Shown here: positions 35,401 through 46,500 of the stretch, in pieces
How the letters are laid out: every line of letters begins with the position of its first letter
How positions within the stretch are numbered: the first letter of the stretch is position 1
From: Mixia osmundae IAM 14324
Lineage: Eukaryota; Basidiomycota; Mixiomycetes; Mixiales; Mixiaceae
Direction: 5' to 3'
Length of the DNA: 64,000 nucleotides
NCBI RefSeq assembly: GCF_000708205.1
Contig: NW_014575560.1
Location: forward strand, 870,501-934,500
The notes under the pieces: generated by a model
Database searches by the model: none
Told to the model about the DNA's origin: nothing
What the model saw: the letters and a program-made list of their open reading frames with translations, nothing else
Made by a program: the position numbers and the translations under genes

Positions 35401-35490
35401 TGCCTCGTCGAGCGGATCTGCCTGGCGGTTCTGCACCCGCCACAGTGGCTGAGCGAAGCGAGTGTAGACATCATCACTGAGGCTGTCCAT
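32480..35490 (-). CDS. NUP84: Nucleoporin Nup84/Nup107
   Basis: Scaffold protein of the Y-complex of nuclear pores. Eleven exons (35490-35360, 35297-35211, 35151-34455, 34400-33982, 33929-33670, 33618-33497, 33437-33278, 33224-33026, 32975-32857, 32804-32699, 32651-32480) close in frame at 823 residues. Family marks: EETEAWQLERDTWQLV near the N-terminus, TPYERALYGAISGD, SSWEDVLWAHVNG, LLRFFSHLILLLRAL, and the C-terminal IRHIYIPELITRLH followed by VADERYKVYLAF. The protein is almost wholly helical. Introns are 47-62 bp. The donor at 33025 (GTTCGT) was chosen over a nearby alternative because it gives a typical length. Convergent with THADA with only one base between stop codons; divergent from VMA5 with 121 bases. 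Confidence 0.88.
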
Positions 35491-35611
35491 GCTCGCTGAC
35501 CGTCCCGTGACAGGCTGGCAGCCCTTGTGGAGCTCGCTGCCTCCTCTCGTCTGCCAACGCGCGACGGCTGTAGCGCTGTAGCGAGCCAAGGCCGACAGCG
35601 ACGAGCGAGCA

Positions 35612-37443
35612 ATGCCGAGCGGCAGTGCGATCTGGCTGGTGGCCTCGCCGCCAGATGGAGATGCATCAGAACAGATCGTCGAGCTCGACCAGAAGCTCAA
35701 CGCCATCCTGCCCTCCTCGAGCTCATCGACGGCGACGAATGGCCTGAACAAGCTAGCCAGCTCCATGCCCAGCTTGTCCACCTCTGGCGGTGTGGCCAGA
35801 GTCGCTCCCCTCACATGGCCCCCCTTCAAGGTCAGCCAGCGCTGATGTGAACCCAGCTCGGGCTTAGCCAGTCAACGCTTGATGATGACAGACGGGCACG
35901 CTATCTAGCTTGCTCAAGGTGTCAGAGACGTGCAACAAGTACGACAACGGCTTCACCTCTAGCCTCAACAAGATCGTCGAGACACTGCGCTCGCTCGATG
36001 CTGACTCACTCGGCCGTCCGTGCTCGCATTGTGCCTATCAAGGTCACACTCGCTGAACTGCAAACGTCACAGAGCATCTCGTCATCGATGAAGGGCAGCC
36101 TTGGCAAGCCTATCTACTGGACGGATGGGAGTGGAACAGAGCAAAGTACAGGGTAGAGGGCAAACCGCTCGAGGAGCTCGTCGAGTCGCTGCAAAAGGTG
36201 CCAGAGAGACCGCACCATCGCCGCAGCTCGAATCTGACAGTCATGTCGTGACCTGCAGGAGATGAGCTCCCTCGAAGCAATACACAAGCAGAAGCAGACG
36301 AGCTACAATGCGACCAAGCAGCAACTTGCAGGCGCCAATCGAAAGCGGACGTCAGTCGCGCACACTCGCAACGCGCTCGCTAGGCTGATCCCTAGAGCGT
36401 GACAGTGGCAATCTGTCAACACGAGACTTGTCGACTGTTCTCAACAAAGAAGATTCTGTGGGTGGAGTCCCTGCTGTAGCCAGACACGTACTGAACGGCG
36501 CGCAGTTCGGTCTGATACAAGACTCGGAATACCTCGAGCAGCTTTACGTAGCCGTTCCCAAGTCAGTCAGAACCGCTTGCTCTGTCAATTGTCTGCTGAT
36601 CGGCAGGCTCTGCTGTCTGATAGGAACAGCATCAAAGACTGGCACGCAAATTACGAATCACTCACCAGCATGGTCGTGCCCCGGTCTTCAATGCAAGTCA
36701 TCTTACCCTTGAGCCGATATATCAGGCCTGACCGGTCACGAGCGAGCAGAGAGATCGTCTCGGACGAAGACTTTACACTCTTCTCAGTCACCATCTTCCG
36801 CAAGGTCAAGGACGAGTTCACCCAGAAAGCGCGGGATCACAAGTGGGTCGTCGCATCGGCCTGATGGCAGTCGAGAGCTAAGTACAGGGTCTCACACTAG
36901 GTTCGTCGTGAGAGAATTCAGGTACGACGAGGATGCGGTCCAGAAGCAGCAGAGTGAACAGGATGAGCTTGAGAGAAGCGAGAAAGATCAATGGGTTCGT
37001 CTGTTCCGTCTTTGAGAGCAGGGAGCTTGCCTGAATCGACTTGACAGACGGATCTACTACGGCTGTGCAGAATCAATTTCTCAGAAGCTTTCCAGGTGCT
37101 CGTGCATCTCAAGGTCATCAGAGCCTTTGTCGAATGCGTCTTGCGCTATGGCCTACCTGCGCACTACTTTGGTGCTTTTGTCAAGGTCCGTCTCTGCATG
37201 CTCGATCATCATATCCGTTCTCATAGAAGCGCGCAGCCCGAGCCGAAGCAAGCAAAGAAGGCAGTCCAGAACCTGCAGACTTACTTTGCACCCTTTACGC
37301 CCAAGCAAGATCGGCAGTTTGGCGGGAAGAAGAAGTCGGGTGGCGACGAAGGGCTTGTGGGAGAATATCAGAGCATGATGGAGGCAGAGCTATTCGATTT
37401 CGTCTTGTTCGAGGTAGACGATGTAGAGATCAGCTCACGCTAA
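35612..37443 (+). CDS. VMA5: V-type H+-ATPase subunit C
   Basis: Subunit C links the V1 motor to the stator and governs reversible assembly of the vacuolar proton pump. Eleven exons: 35612-35830, 35892-36015, 36073-36197, 36259-36350, 36406-36457, 36506-36561, 36624-36696, 36754-36842, 36901-36994, 37048-37185 and 37237-37443, joining exactly to 422 residues (yeast 392). Conserved stretches are recovered across splice sites: SGSAIWLVASPP, TGTLSSLLKVSE, GWEWNRAKYR, TGNLSTRDLS, DSEYLEQLYVAVPK, YESLTSMVVPRSS, KFVVREFRYDED and VIRAFVECVLRYGLPAHYF. The last intron (51 bp) keeps the frame open, so read-through would insert 17 residues. Ten introns in 1.8 kb make this the densest gene here. Confidence 0.92.
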
Positions 37444-37463
37444 GAATGCATTGTCTTCATTCG

Positions 37464-38273
37464 TCATGGCGCTAACCGCTCTAGCTTCCAAGCCGAATCG
37501 CCAGAACGAGTGTATCGGAATCGATCGTGAAGTCTGTCTGGCCTACCGCTCCACATCTCGACTTCTGCTGGCACGATACGGATGCCGCCCCAGAACGAAG
37601 GCACGGGTATCTCGACATCCTCTTCCTTTACGCCTCTTGCCAATGCAGGCTCGACATACTTCTGCCGCACCGAAAGCGCTATGTCGTCTAGGACTTTACG
37701 ATCGGCGATGACTGACGACTGAGGCGAAGCGTGAGCGCCCAAACGCGAATCGAGTGGCCGAGTATCGTAGTACGCTTGCGATTCTGATGTGCTGAGGCGC
37801 TCTGTCTTTCCTGTCACCCTGACTGACTTGTGGACTTCTCGCCAGTAGAACACCATCGCAACGTGCGGATTGGCCGCTATCTCCTTGCCCTTTCTGCTCT
37901 CATAGTTCGTAAAGAAGACGAAGCCTCTGCTGTCGACCTGCTTGAGCAGCACGAAGCGTGACGACGGGATGCCTGTAGCGGACACGGTAGACAATGCAAA
38001 TGCTTCTGGCTCCTTGACAGGCGATGAGGGTGACATGACATCGTCGAACCAAGCTTGGAATTGAACCATCGGGTTGCCATCAAGCTGATCGGCGTCTAGC
38101 GGCTCAGAATGGTACTGGTTGTGAGATACAATGGATGTCGTCTTACATGGCTGCTGAGGTGCCGACTCCGATGACGATGCTGTGGCATGATGGGCGGTCA
38201 TAGCCCTCACTTGATGATGATAGACAGTCGATCGCTGAGCTCTGAACAGGCAAGGTCGAACGCTTTTGAGCAT
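37464..38273 (-). CDS. PDX3: Pyridoxamine 5'-phosphate oxidase
   Basis: Single exon, 269 residues. The FMN enzyme oxidises pyridoxine and pyridoxamine phosphates to pyridoxal phosphate. Clear motifs: SSRFVLLKQVDSRGFVFFTN (~100-120), ESRKGKEIAANP, VFYWREVHKSVRVTG (~140-155), the RLGAHASPQSS loop, and the C-terminal WGGIRIVPAEVEMW with RPDRLHDRF that binds the phosphate. The usual EFWQG is EMWSG here, a mild departure. The N-terminal ~30 residues are basic and hydroxylated without acidic residues, like a mitochondrial presequence; an internal ATG (AMTAHH) would give a cytosolic form. Convergent with VMA5, 20 bases apart. Confidence 0.93.
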   Translation of the reverse strand: MLKSVRPCLFRAQRSTVYHHQVRAMTAHHATASSSESAPQQPCKTTSIVSHNQYHSEPLDADQLDGNPMVQFQAWFDDVMSPSSPVKEPEAFALSTVSATGIPSSRFVLLKQVDSRGFVFFTNYESRKGKEIAANPHVAMVFYWREVHKSVRVTGKTERLSTSESQAYYDTRPLDSRLGAHASPQSSVIADRKVLDDIALSVRQKYVEPALARGVKEEDVEIPVPSFWGGIRIVPAEVEMWSGRPDRLHDRFRYTRSGDSAWKLERLAP

Positions 38274-39308
38274 CAAGCTTAGCGCTTGAGTTGATCGCGA
38301 TGGGCTTGCCTCTCACTCGGAAAATATTCATGCGCCCTCTACGTGAGTGCGTGCGGTGCCCGTACGCAAGCTCAGCTCAAGAGAACTTCGAGTGACGAGA
38401 CTAGCTTCGGATCACAGCAGACATCATGGACTTTTCAAGCGGATGATGTGAAGCAAGAGGACATAACCATCAACAAGATGCATCGACTACAACTATAGGA
38501 AGAAAGCCAGCCCATCCCTTGCTCAGAACGCTTCATATGCACGAGGATGTTCGGCTCCCTACNNNTTCCTANGCATCNTGCTCAGCACCTCGATGCTATC
38601 GGCAGACGCTTCAGCCTTCTTTCTCTTTTCTCGGCTTCTCACTGGGCAAAGGGGGAGAATTTGTTGGGGAGAGGAGAGGAAGAGAGTTGGGGAAAGAGAG
38701 ACGACGGCCGCCTTCTTATAGCTCTCTGACGGTGTTTGCCAGCCATCTCTTGTGCTTCAATGCCGAACTCTAAAGGCGCTAGTGCGTGCGACTTATGTCA
38801 GCTCGCTCCCTCGACGCGTCTCACGCTGTATGCACGGGCGACCGATGCTTGCAATGAACTGTATGCATCCGAGATATCTCGGCCACTCTACTGACCGTTG
38901 GCACTCGTCCGCTTGGTCGGCGTCATCGATACGTCGAGCTTCACGCTCGAGCCACGCTGAGATGACGGTCTCGAGAGCGGATGGGCTTTCCGATGGGAGC
39001 GCTTGAGTCCGATGGAAGCGCTCAAGAGAATGACTGAAGCCGAGACTGACAAGAATGTCACTTTGTCTTTGCTGGCTGACATCGCGATGTTCGCGCGCTA
39101 AGATCTAAGGGCACCTCAGGCATCAATCGTAGACGTTGACCGGCCACTCCGATCAGCTGTATGCGTGCGCTCTCGTCTCGATATAGTCGATCACACAGAC
39201 GACGCACTGCAGACTGTCACTTTTTAACGCAATCACATCCAGGCATGCATCTCTTTACCATGAACCCGTTCTATTCATTGCAGTCTTTCCGCTTCAATTA
39301 CAGGATGC
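38274..39308. other. Long intergenic region with ambiguous bases and a purine-rich tract
   Basis: This ~1 kb gap is by far the longest in the window. It contains unresolved bases at 38563-38565, 38572 and 38578, followed by a tract (about 38643-38702) made almost only of G and A on the plus strand. Upstream lies the PDX3 start, downstream the 3' end of the PhoD gene. Apart from a possible small membrane protein at 38888-39082 I see no gene. The plus-strand frame 38519-38773 runs through the ambiguous bases and is not credible. Confidence 0.5.
38888..39082 (-). CDS. Possible small single-pass membrane protein
   Basis: A 64-codon frame with an ATG at 39080-39082. The first 25 residues are MSASKDKVTFLSVSASVILL plus SASI: a short polar start, then a hydrophobic helix, then a basic segment (KRSHRKAH). 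This layout resembles small mitochondrial inner-membrane assembly factors of the PET117 type, where a Ser/Lys start precedes one helix. If a ~45-75 base intron follows the helix, the next frame would read WLEREARRIDD, which would also suit such a factor, but I could not close a full gene model. It could equally be a chance frame in an intergenic region. Confidence 0.3.
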   Translation of the reverse strand: MSASKDKVTFLSVSASVILLSASIGLKRSHRKAHPLSRPSSQRGSSVKLDVSMTPTKRTSANGQ

Positions 39309-41166
39309 TCAGCTTCCTCCCTGACCAAGGGAGCCATAAGTGACACTTTTGCCAGCTACTGGCCTGCGAATCCTGTTCGCGCCAGCATCAACGTGAAAGA
39401 CTGCGTTGATGTCGACCTCTGAGCTTCGCTTGTTCTGGTATCTCATCGCATAGAAGGTACTCGTGACAACGTCTTTGGTGACATTGAGCGCGAAGTAACC
39501 TCGTTTCTCTCCCTCGGCCCATTTGAGGAACGGGTTCACTGCAGTGAGGTTCTTGGCACGTTGTGTATACTCGGCAGAAGTCAGGTTCTTGCCGTAAGAA
39601 GACGGAGATGAGACTGCCGTGCCTGCAAACTCGACAGCTACCGAGCCCTTGCCAGATACAGGGTCGTACGCCGTGTCGTTGCGTGTGATGTCGTTGACCC
39701 AGTTGGCATGGGAGTCGCCGCTGAGTATGATGGTGTTCTGCAGCTTGTTGCTCTTGAGATGATCGAGTAGTCTCTGCGCATTCGCTTTGTAGCCCGACCA
39801 TGCATCGTAATCAAAGTCAAAGCCCGTCTCGTCATAGTATTCGTTGGCAAAGACGACTTGTTGTCCGATCAGTGGCCATTGCGTGCCGTTCTTTGCGATC
39901 TGGCTGAATTGATTGTAGAGCCAATGTTCCTCCTTTGTGCCCATGATCGATCTATTCTGGTTGCCACTGATGGAAGCGACATAATCGGTGTTGTAGTAGA
40001 GATCCGTTAGATCACGGTCGTAATGGCGCGTATCGAGCATGACGAGCGTTGCCAGCTTGCCTACGCGGAAAGTGCGGTAGATCCTGAGCTTGTCGTCGGT
40101 CGAAACCTGACGGATAGGCATGAACCGGTAGTAAGCGGTCACTGCGTTGGCCTTGCGTTGCGAGAACTTCAGACCTCCGACTTCGCCTTGAACGGTGTTG
40201 TTCGAATCTGCTGAGCCAGCCTTGTAAGAGTTGTCTGAAGCCTGGACATATCAGCGCTGTTTCTGCACAAGCGTACAGCAAGCTTGCCTGCCACCTCGTG
40301 ATCGTCCCAGACTGCAATATGAGCAGCATGTGCATGGAAAGCTTGCGAGTCAGGATCGGTCTTGTACTGTCTGTGCCGCATCTCGTAGTCTTTGAGCGTA
40401 GCGAGCTCGTTCAGGGGGGAGTCTATCGCTCTCCCTATGGCAGTAGCATTGCCATAGTCGCCAGCTGCGTATTCGTAGATGTAGTCGCCAAGATGGACAG
40501 AATAGTCAATGTTGCGCTTTGCAAAGTCTCCATAGGAGTTGAACCCTGTCTGACGCATCTCAGTTGCCGCTCATCATGCGCTCAGACGATAGAGCACTGA
40601 CAGCCTGCTGGCCAGTTTGAACACGAGAAGAATGCCACACTAAACGGCTGCTCGACCTTTTCGCTGGGAAGCGTCTTGAAGCGGCCGACCTGACTCTTGC
40701 CTTTGCTAGCTCCAGCGCAGCTTGTGAATTGGTAGTAGTATTGCGTGTAGGGCTGCAAACCGGACACGATGACCTTGTACGAGTAGGACACGTCTTGAGT
40801 CGTGCTCGCCTTGCCCGTTGCCACAGGTTTTGACATCGAGGAGGACTTTGAGACTGCATAGGTGAGGCAGATCGCCGCTTGCGTCGACTGAGCATGTGGC
40901 ATAGTCCAAAGCAATATGCCATCCTGGTAAGGATCGCCAGAGGCTATGCCGAGCGGGAATGACACCTTTCCGGTGTAGTAAGAGGACGAGTTGCTGCCGC
41001 GCTTGACAAGACGCTGATGGACACGATGTAGCGGAACTTCGAGCGCCCGAACTTCCAGCGAAGGTGATTTATAGGCGACATTGCTCTCCAGCTCCGCCAG
41101 CGATACCGCGTTGGCTGCGGGCGCGATGCAAGCGAGCAGACATGTCCAGGCCGTCGCTGGACGCAT
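39309..41166 (-). CDS. Secreted PhoD-type alkaline phosphatase/phosphodiesterase
   Basis: Exons (minus) 41166-40602, 40545-40288 and 40234-39309 give 582 residues. The start MRPATAWTCLLACIAPAANA is a signal peptide, so the protein is probably secreted or vacuolar. PhoD-family marks: an N-terminal beta domain with FPLGIASGDPYQDGILLWT, FFSCSNWPAG, VHLGDYIYEYA, AVWDDHEVAD, and ILSGDSHANW, which together carry the metal ligands of this calcium/iron-dependent phosphatase family. Several N-x-S/T sites fit glycosylation. The second intron (40287-40235) uses a GCAAGC donor; it is the only choice that keeps EVAD joined to NSYKAGSAD. The tail is rich in Arg and Gly. Substrate (phosphomonoester or diester) is not clear from sequence. 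Confidence 0.9.
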
Positions 41167-41328
41167 AGCGACTCGTGGATCGGTCTCAGTGGTCGGCGAA
41201 GAGAGACTGTGAGCAGATTCGGATAAGGTGCAGACATCCAAGAACGTGCACGGCCACAAGGCAAAGACAATCGCGTGGAGCGTGGCAGGCTAATTTATAC
41301 GCTGGCCACGAAGTAGCGCAGACAGTGG

Positions 41329-42656
41329 ATGCTGGCAGATGTCTGGCTTGTAGCCTCTTTCAGCTGCGCAGTGCGCCTGACGAGCTCTCTTGTGCTACTG
41401 CTTGCATCCTCGTTCGTACCGGCCTTCGACGACTCCGCTTCGCTCGTTCTGCCCGTCGGCGCACTTCAAGGCTTTGCGCGATGGGATGCCCTTCACTTTC
41501 TCGCTATAGGCCAGCATGGCTACACACTCGAGCAACAGTATGCATTCATGCCCATGTTGCCGCGTCTGCTGGCATCGCTTGATCAGCCAGAACATGCAAT
41601 CTTGCTGGTCTCCTGTCTCGCAAACTTGGCGAGCGTCGCTGCCTCTGTCATGCTATATTCGTGCGCATGATGCGACGCATGACGACAGAGCTGATGCTAT
41701 ACGACAGACTCGTGCTCTCGCTCGTGGACGATCGACGACAAGCAAGACTGGCTGCTCTGCTGTTCGCTCTCGCGCCTTCACCCGCCACGCAATCCTCGCC
41801 TTACAACGAGCCCTTCTTCGCTCTGTTTACCTTTCTCGGCATGCTCTGCGTACAGCATCTCGGTCTACTTGCAAACCTTGTGGCAGCCGGGTCTTTCGCG
41901 CTCGCGACGTCGTTCAGGTCGCTCGGCGTGCTCCACGCTGGCTTCTTCATCTGGCCCGTCCTGACGCGGAAGGTGCGTCAGCTTTGACATCATTGCGTTC
42001 AAGCGCCGACGTATCGTCATGCGCAGATTTCGCTAGTACGTGCCGCTGGCTTGCTCGTGCTGACTGCCGTCCCTCTTGCGCCTTTTGCGCTGGAGCAGAG
42101 ACGCGCTTGGCTGCTCTTTTGTCAGGCGGACTTGCCGGCTCCCTCATGGTGCAGTCGTTCGCTACCACTGATCTACAGCTATGTTCAAGAAGAGTATTGG
42201 TGCGCTCAAGGAGCGACGTAAGTGCTGCAGAGGCTAAGCCCACGAAGCAGGCAATCCGGCTTCATGCGATATTGGACGTTACAACAGCTGCCCAATTTCG
42301 CTCTGGCCGCGCCTGTCTTTGCGCTGTCTATCGCCGCCAGCGCGTCTTTCTATCGCAAACACGGCGCTCGTTCTTTGCCCTTCAGTCGAAGCGCGAGCCA
42401 GATAGTCCTGGCGCCCTTCGTGCATCTGCATACCGCTCAATGGCTGCTCCTCCTCTTCTCATCGCACGTTCAAATAGCGCTCCGACTCGTCGCAACCGGT
42501 CCGGTCACTTTCCTCTTTGCTGCTGAGCTGCTGCTGAGCGACTGGAAATCCTCGGCTCGCGCGGGATACTGCTGGGGCGAGCTTTGGGTTGGCTACTGCC
42601 TGATCTGGGGCGTCGTCAGCTTGCTGCTGTGGGCAGGCTTCTATCCGCCGGCATGA
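41329..42656 (+). CDS. GPI18: GPI mannosyltransferase 2 (PIG-V/Gpi18)
   Basis: Adds the second mannose to GPI anchor precursors in the ER lumen. Exons 41329-41660, 41708-41972, 42027-42217 and 42251-42656 give 397 residues, near family length. Marks: a luminal loop with PAFDDSA, GFARWDALHFLAIGQHGYTLEQQYAFMP (seen at ~45-75) where the acidic and RWD residues are catalytic in this GT family, SPYNEPFFALF, IYSYVQEEYWCAQG, and FMRYWTLQQLPNFALA near the end. At least seven hydrophobic helices are visible. The third intron is only 33 bp. Its stop lies five bases before the stop of the convergent dioxygenase gene. Confidence 0.88.
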
Positions 42657-42661
42657 GCGTG

Positions 42662-43435
42662 TCAAAACACCAGCTGGCGGAACGTCAAAGATATCCGCTG
42701 ATGCTTCACTCGTGGCTCTTTGGGTATCTCGTGTTTCCAATGCTGCTGCGTTTCTCCCTGCATGACAAGCAGAGAGCCGCTCGCTAGCTTCAACGATCGA
42801 TGATAAGGGTCCGCAACGTCATGGTTCGCGCGCTTCGCCCTGCTGAACGGATCGCCCGTCGCCTTGGCGGGAGAATCTGTTGGAGGCTTCTTGTGCGATA
42901 AGATGAAGGTGCGCTCAGCGCCCAGCGACACACTGGCGATCACCCGGTTCTCAAGATTATCGGCGTGCTTGCCGATATATACATTGCCTGAATCGTACTT
43001 ATTGAGCATGACATGATTGAATGTCGTCTCGAGCTGGGCTTCTACACATCTCTGGATCTCACGCAAGACTGGCGGATAGTCGTAGCGCATCTGTACAGTC
43101 GTACCAGAGTACTTCACTGATAGTGATCGATCTGTGGCGTAGGCTGCTATCTCGCGAGACTGCGTGATCTCTCGCCCATACATCTTCAACGTCGGCCGAT
43201 ACCATCCGTCGATCTTGGCAATTTGTCTGAGCCATTGCTCAGCTTTCTGGACGCTCACGAAGTCAGGCAGATAGAAGATTTCGGCATCTGTCAGCGGTAA
43301 TCGTAAGTCGTCACCGACGACTGCTGACTTGAACTCGGATGCATCTACAGTCTTCCGTGCTCGCTTGCTCGCACTGGGCTTGATCGCTGGCTCTGCATCC
43401 GCATCACTGTCACGTCTCTTTGTCATCTTCGCCAT
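42662..43435 (-). CDS. AlkB-like 2-oxoglutarate/Fe(II) dioxygenase (ALKBH2/3 type)
   Basis: Single exon, 257 residues. The N-terminus carries a basic, nuclear-localisation-like patch (ASKRARK). Then comes IFYLPDFVS, a nucleotide-recognition lid with WYRPTLKMYGREI, and the double-stranded beta helix: the iron ligands lie in YIGKHADN (HxD) and HWKHEIP (distal His), and the 2-oxoglutarate-binding Arg in HQRISLTFR. NVYIGKHADNLENR and SLGAERTF match ALKBH2/3 DNA/RNA alkylation repair enzymes that remove 1-methyladenine and 3-methylcytosine by oxidation. It shares a ~120-base divergent promoter with the DUF3712 gene. Substrate (DNA or RNA) cannot be settled from sequence. Confidence 0.9.
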   Translation of the reverse strand: MAKMTKRRDSDADAEPAIKPSASKRARKTVDASEFKSAVVGDDLRLPLTDAEIFYLPDFVSVQKAEQWLRQIAKIDGWYRPTLKMYGREITQSREIAAYATDRSLSVKYSGTTVQMRYDYPPVLREIQRCVEAQLETTFNHVMLNKYDSGNVYIGKHADNLENRVIASVSLGAERTFILSHKKPPTDSPAKATGDPFSRAKRANHDVADPYHRSLKLASGSLLVMQGETQQHWKHEIPKEPRVKHQRISLTFRQLVF

Positions 43436-43558
43436 GTCGATTGTGCTCGTCTGTCGATCTTCACGACAGAAGTTGCCTTTTCGAGATTAGACGCGGGGTA
43501 GGCCGACTGTCGACTCTTGCGTAACACAAGATCGCCATCCAATGCCCAGACGGATGCA

Positions 43559-46500
43559 ATGGCAGCTATCGTGCGCAGCTTCATCAATGGCATCATCGAT
43601 ACAGCCATTCTCGAGGTGACGAATCTGCAGGTCAGCCAAGTCGAAGAGGATGGTTTCTCTGTCGTGGCATCTGGCTCCTTGCGACGGACTGGCCCTCTGC
43701 CTGCCATCGTCACCTTTCCAGAACGATCCGGTGATAAGCCGGCTCTTCGTTTGCTCTGGAAAACCAACCTTATTGCTCAGGCAAAGGTCGTCCCCGGCAA
43801 AATCAAAATCAGAAAGAAGCTCGGTCGCTCGCAATTCGAGCTCGGGCCAGTGAAGCTTGCGCTAGTACAAGACAACAAGGCTGTCGATGCGTTCACGCGA
43901 GCAGTCATAGACGCGAAAGATGATATCAGAGTAGATCTAGAAGGCCGCTTGCGCGTAAAGTCCTTAGGACTGTCATTTGCGAAGATAAAGCTGCGCAAGC
44001 CCGTCGTCTTCGCTGGCCTCGACCGGCTCTCAGCTCAGCTATGCCGTGCCAGGGATCTCGAGCGCTGGTCGACACAAGATCGCAAGCGCAGAGCAATATC
44101 TGCCGGTCGTCTTGATATTCTTCATGGTCGGCAGGACTGCCTTGTTTGTACGGCGAGCATAGACCTTGCAGTACCGAAGACGGTTTTAGATCTAGACCTC
44201 GGCAATGTCAAGCTTACGGTTGCTATCGCTCGTCCGAGCGAAGGTCTTGTGGATATTGGCTCGCTCACATTCGGTTCGTCGTTTCATTTGACTGCTGGCA
44301 GCAACACCTTCAAAGCACGGCTCGAGCTCGAACTTGGCAAAGCAGGCCAGGCAGGCAGCGACTTCGTCTCTTCTTTCCTATCGGGTCAGGAGCCCCTGCT
44401 CTATATCCGATTCGGCGGAGACTTGCACCCAGCGTGGTTGAGGCGGGCCCTTGGCGAATTTGTCGTTCTTGCCGCTGCCCCTCAGCTCAGCGAACCCATC
44501 GTCGCTAAAGGCGATGTCATACCCGGTAAATCTGAGATGCAAGCTCACTCTGCCTCAGATGCGTCCATAGAGCTTGTACTGGCGAACCCGTTCTCCACAC
44601 CTATCACGGTACGTTCACTGAAAGGCAGCGCTCTTGCATATGGAATCGAGCTTGGCAAGCTCGACCTGCACTTGACGGAGGCCGACGCGATTCGCTTGTC
44701 CGCAAACGCAACAACAGTCACTGCGCCTCAGAGCATAGCCCTTTTGAGCAATCCTGCTGACCTGGTTGATCTCTTGACTGCCGCTGCCGCGGCACAGAGC
44801 GTCTCGCTAGCTCGCTTCGAGCGCCTTTTAATGCTCGTTGACCCATCACGGGCATCGCCTGGGGCCAGTGATCACGCTGAGAGCGCTCGGGATGAAGATG
44901 ATCTCGCAGCTGTAGCGTCCCACGTACTGGCCAATCTGCAAGCATCATTCAAGGCCGATGTCGATCTCGCCATTGGCGATTATACCCTCGCTACGCAGCT
45001 GGCGCAAGACCAATTGCCAGTGAAAGTTAGCGAATCGCTCATATCCCAGCTTCTCGCGCAGTACGTCTTCATTGGGCCCCGACTATGCCGCTCACACATA
45101 CTTGCACAGGGTCGCGGAAAAAGCTGTGCAGCCAGTCATAAGAGATATGGCGCTTGAAGTGACACATCTCTCTCTCCGCGAAGAAAGCGGTAGTCTACAC
45201 GCCGAGCTGGATCTCAAGATCTCGGGACTGCCTGACTTAAGCCCGTCCATCACGCGCATCACCTTTCCAAACGGCATCGATATCTGCAGTCAAGACTTTC
45301 CAGCAGCCAAATTCGAGCCAATGGAGGGGATAACATTGACGGACATATCGTCAGACTCTTACACACTCAAAGGCAAGCTTGACATCAGCGATGTCGGTCG
45401 AATGGCGGCCGTCGTAGAATCAATCGGTAAAGACAAGGAAGTCTCGCTCGGGCTACATTTCGATGTTCTACGCGTTGACGTCGCTGGCATTACCGCTATT
45501 GCGCAAAAGGTTGTGAAGCCTGTCTCGATCAGAGGCCTAGACGGCTTTTCCGGCCTGGAGCTGAAAGCCTTTGACCTTCCGCAAGCGGGCACTCGCACCT
45601 CCGGTCTGACTCTCAAGGCAGACGCAGAGCTGTCGAATCCTTCCGCGCTTTCGATGAATCTGGTCGACATCGATGCCAGCCTGTGTGCAGAGGGTGTCAC
45701 AGTGGGCACCATCAAGATACCCTCGCTATCGCTTGCTGCTCGCCAGACGACATCGATGGCAATCCATGGATCTCTGTCGACAGGCCACACTAACGAATCA
45801 AGACGCGCTTTTGAGAATCTGTCGTCACAGGTGGTCAGCGGGCAGACGATCATCTGCCACGCCTACATGCAATCTGCACGATTAGAGAACGGCATGACGC
45901 TCGGCTGGCTCGTCGAGGGTTTGAAGACTGTGCCTATACCTGTACCAGTGACTCTGCCATCAACAGCCGCCGTAGAGCTCATAGGTTCGGTCACGCTATC
46001 GACTGTCTCCTTCCGCTTCGAAACCCAAGAGCGGATGATGACGCCAGTTGTTTCGTGTCCCAACGTCGTCTGTGCGATCAAGTCGCCGGTTGGCTTCGAT
46101 TTCAAGGTCAAACAGCTCACCGGCGATATTGGTGTGACTTTCGGTGGGAAGCGGCTTGGTCAACTGCACTTGCAATGCGCTGTCGAGCAGGCGTCCTCAT
46201 CGATTACATTTGACATCAAGTCGGCACATCTTTCTGACAGCAATCACGAGGGGCTGCAGAGTGTCGCTGGTGCGCTGGCTCGCGAGTCGTCTGTCACGCT
46301 TCAGCTCGACATGTCGAATCTCTTTGCAACGGTCGACACAACAGCGGGCAGCTTCGATCTCCGCTGTCCATCTGTGCCAGTTGACACTAGCATCGCCGCT
46401 CTACAGAAGCTCTCGCACATGACCATGCAGCTGACAGAAGTACATATTATCGACGGACAGCGCAGCGGACTGGTGCTTTCAATCCAATGCTACCTGAATA

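Noticed and set aside
38519-38773. Plus-strand frame across ambiguous bases
   Set aside because: It reads through unresolved bases and the purine-only tract; the resulting Gly/Arg-rich peptide is not protein-like.
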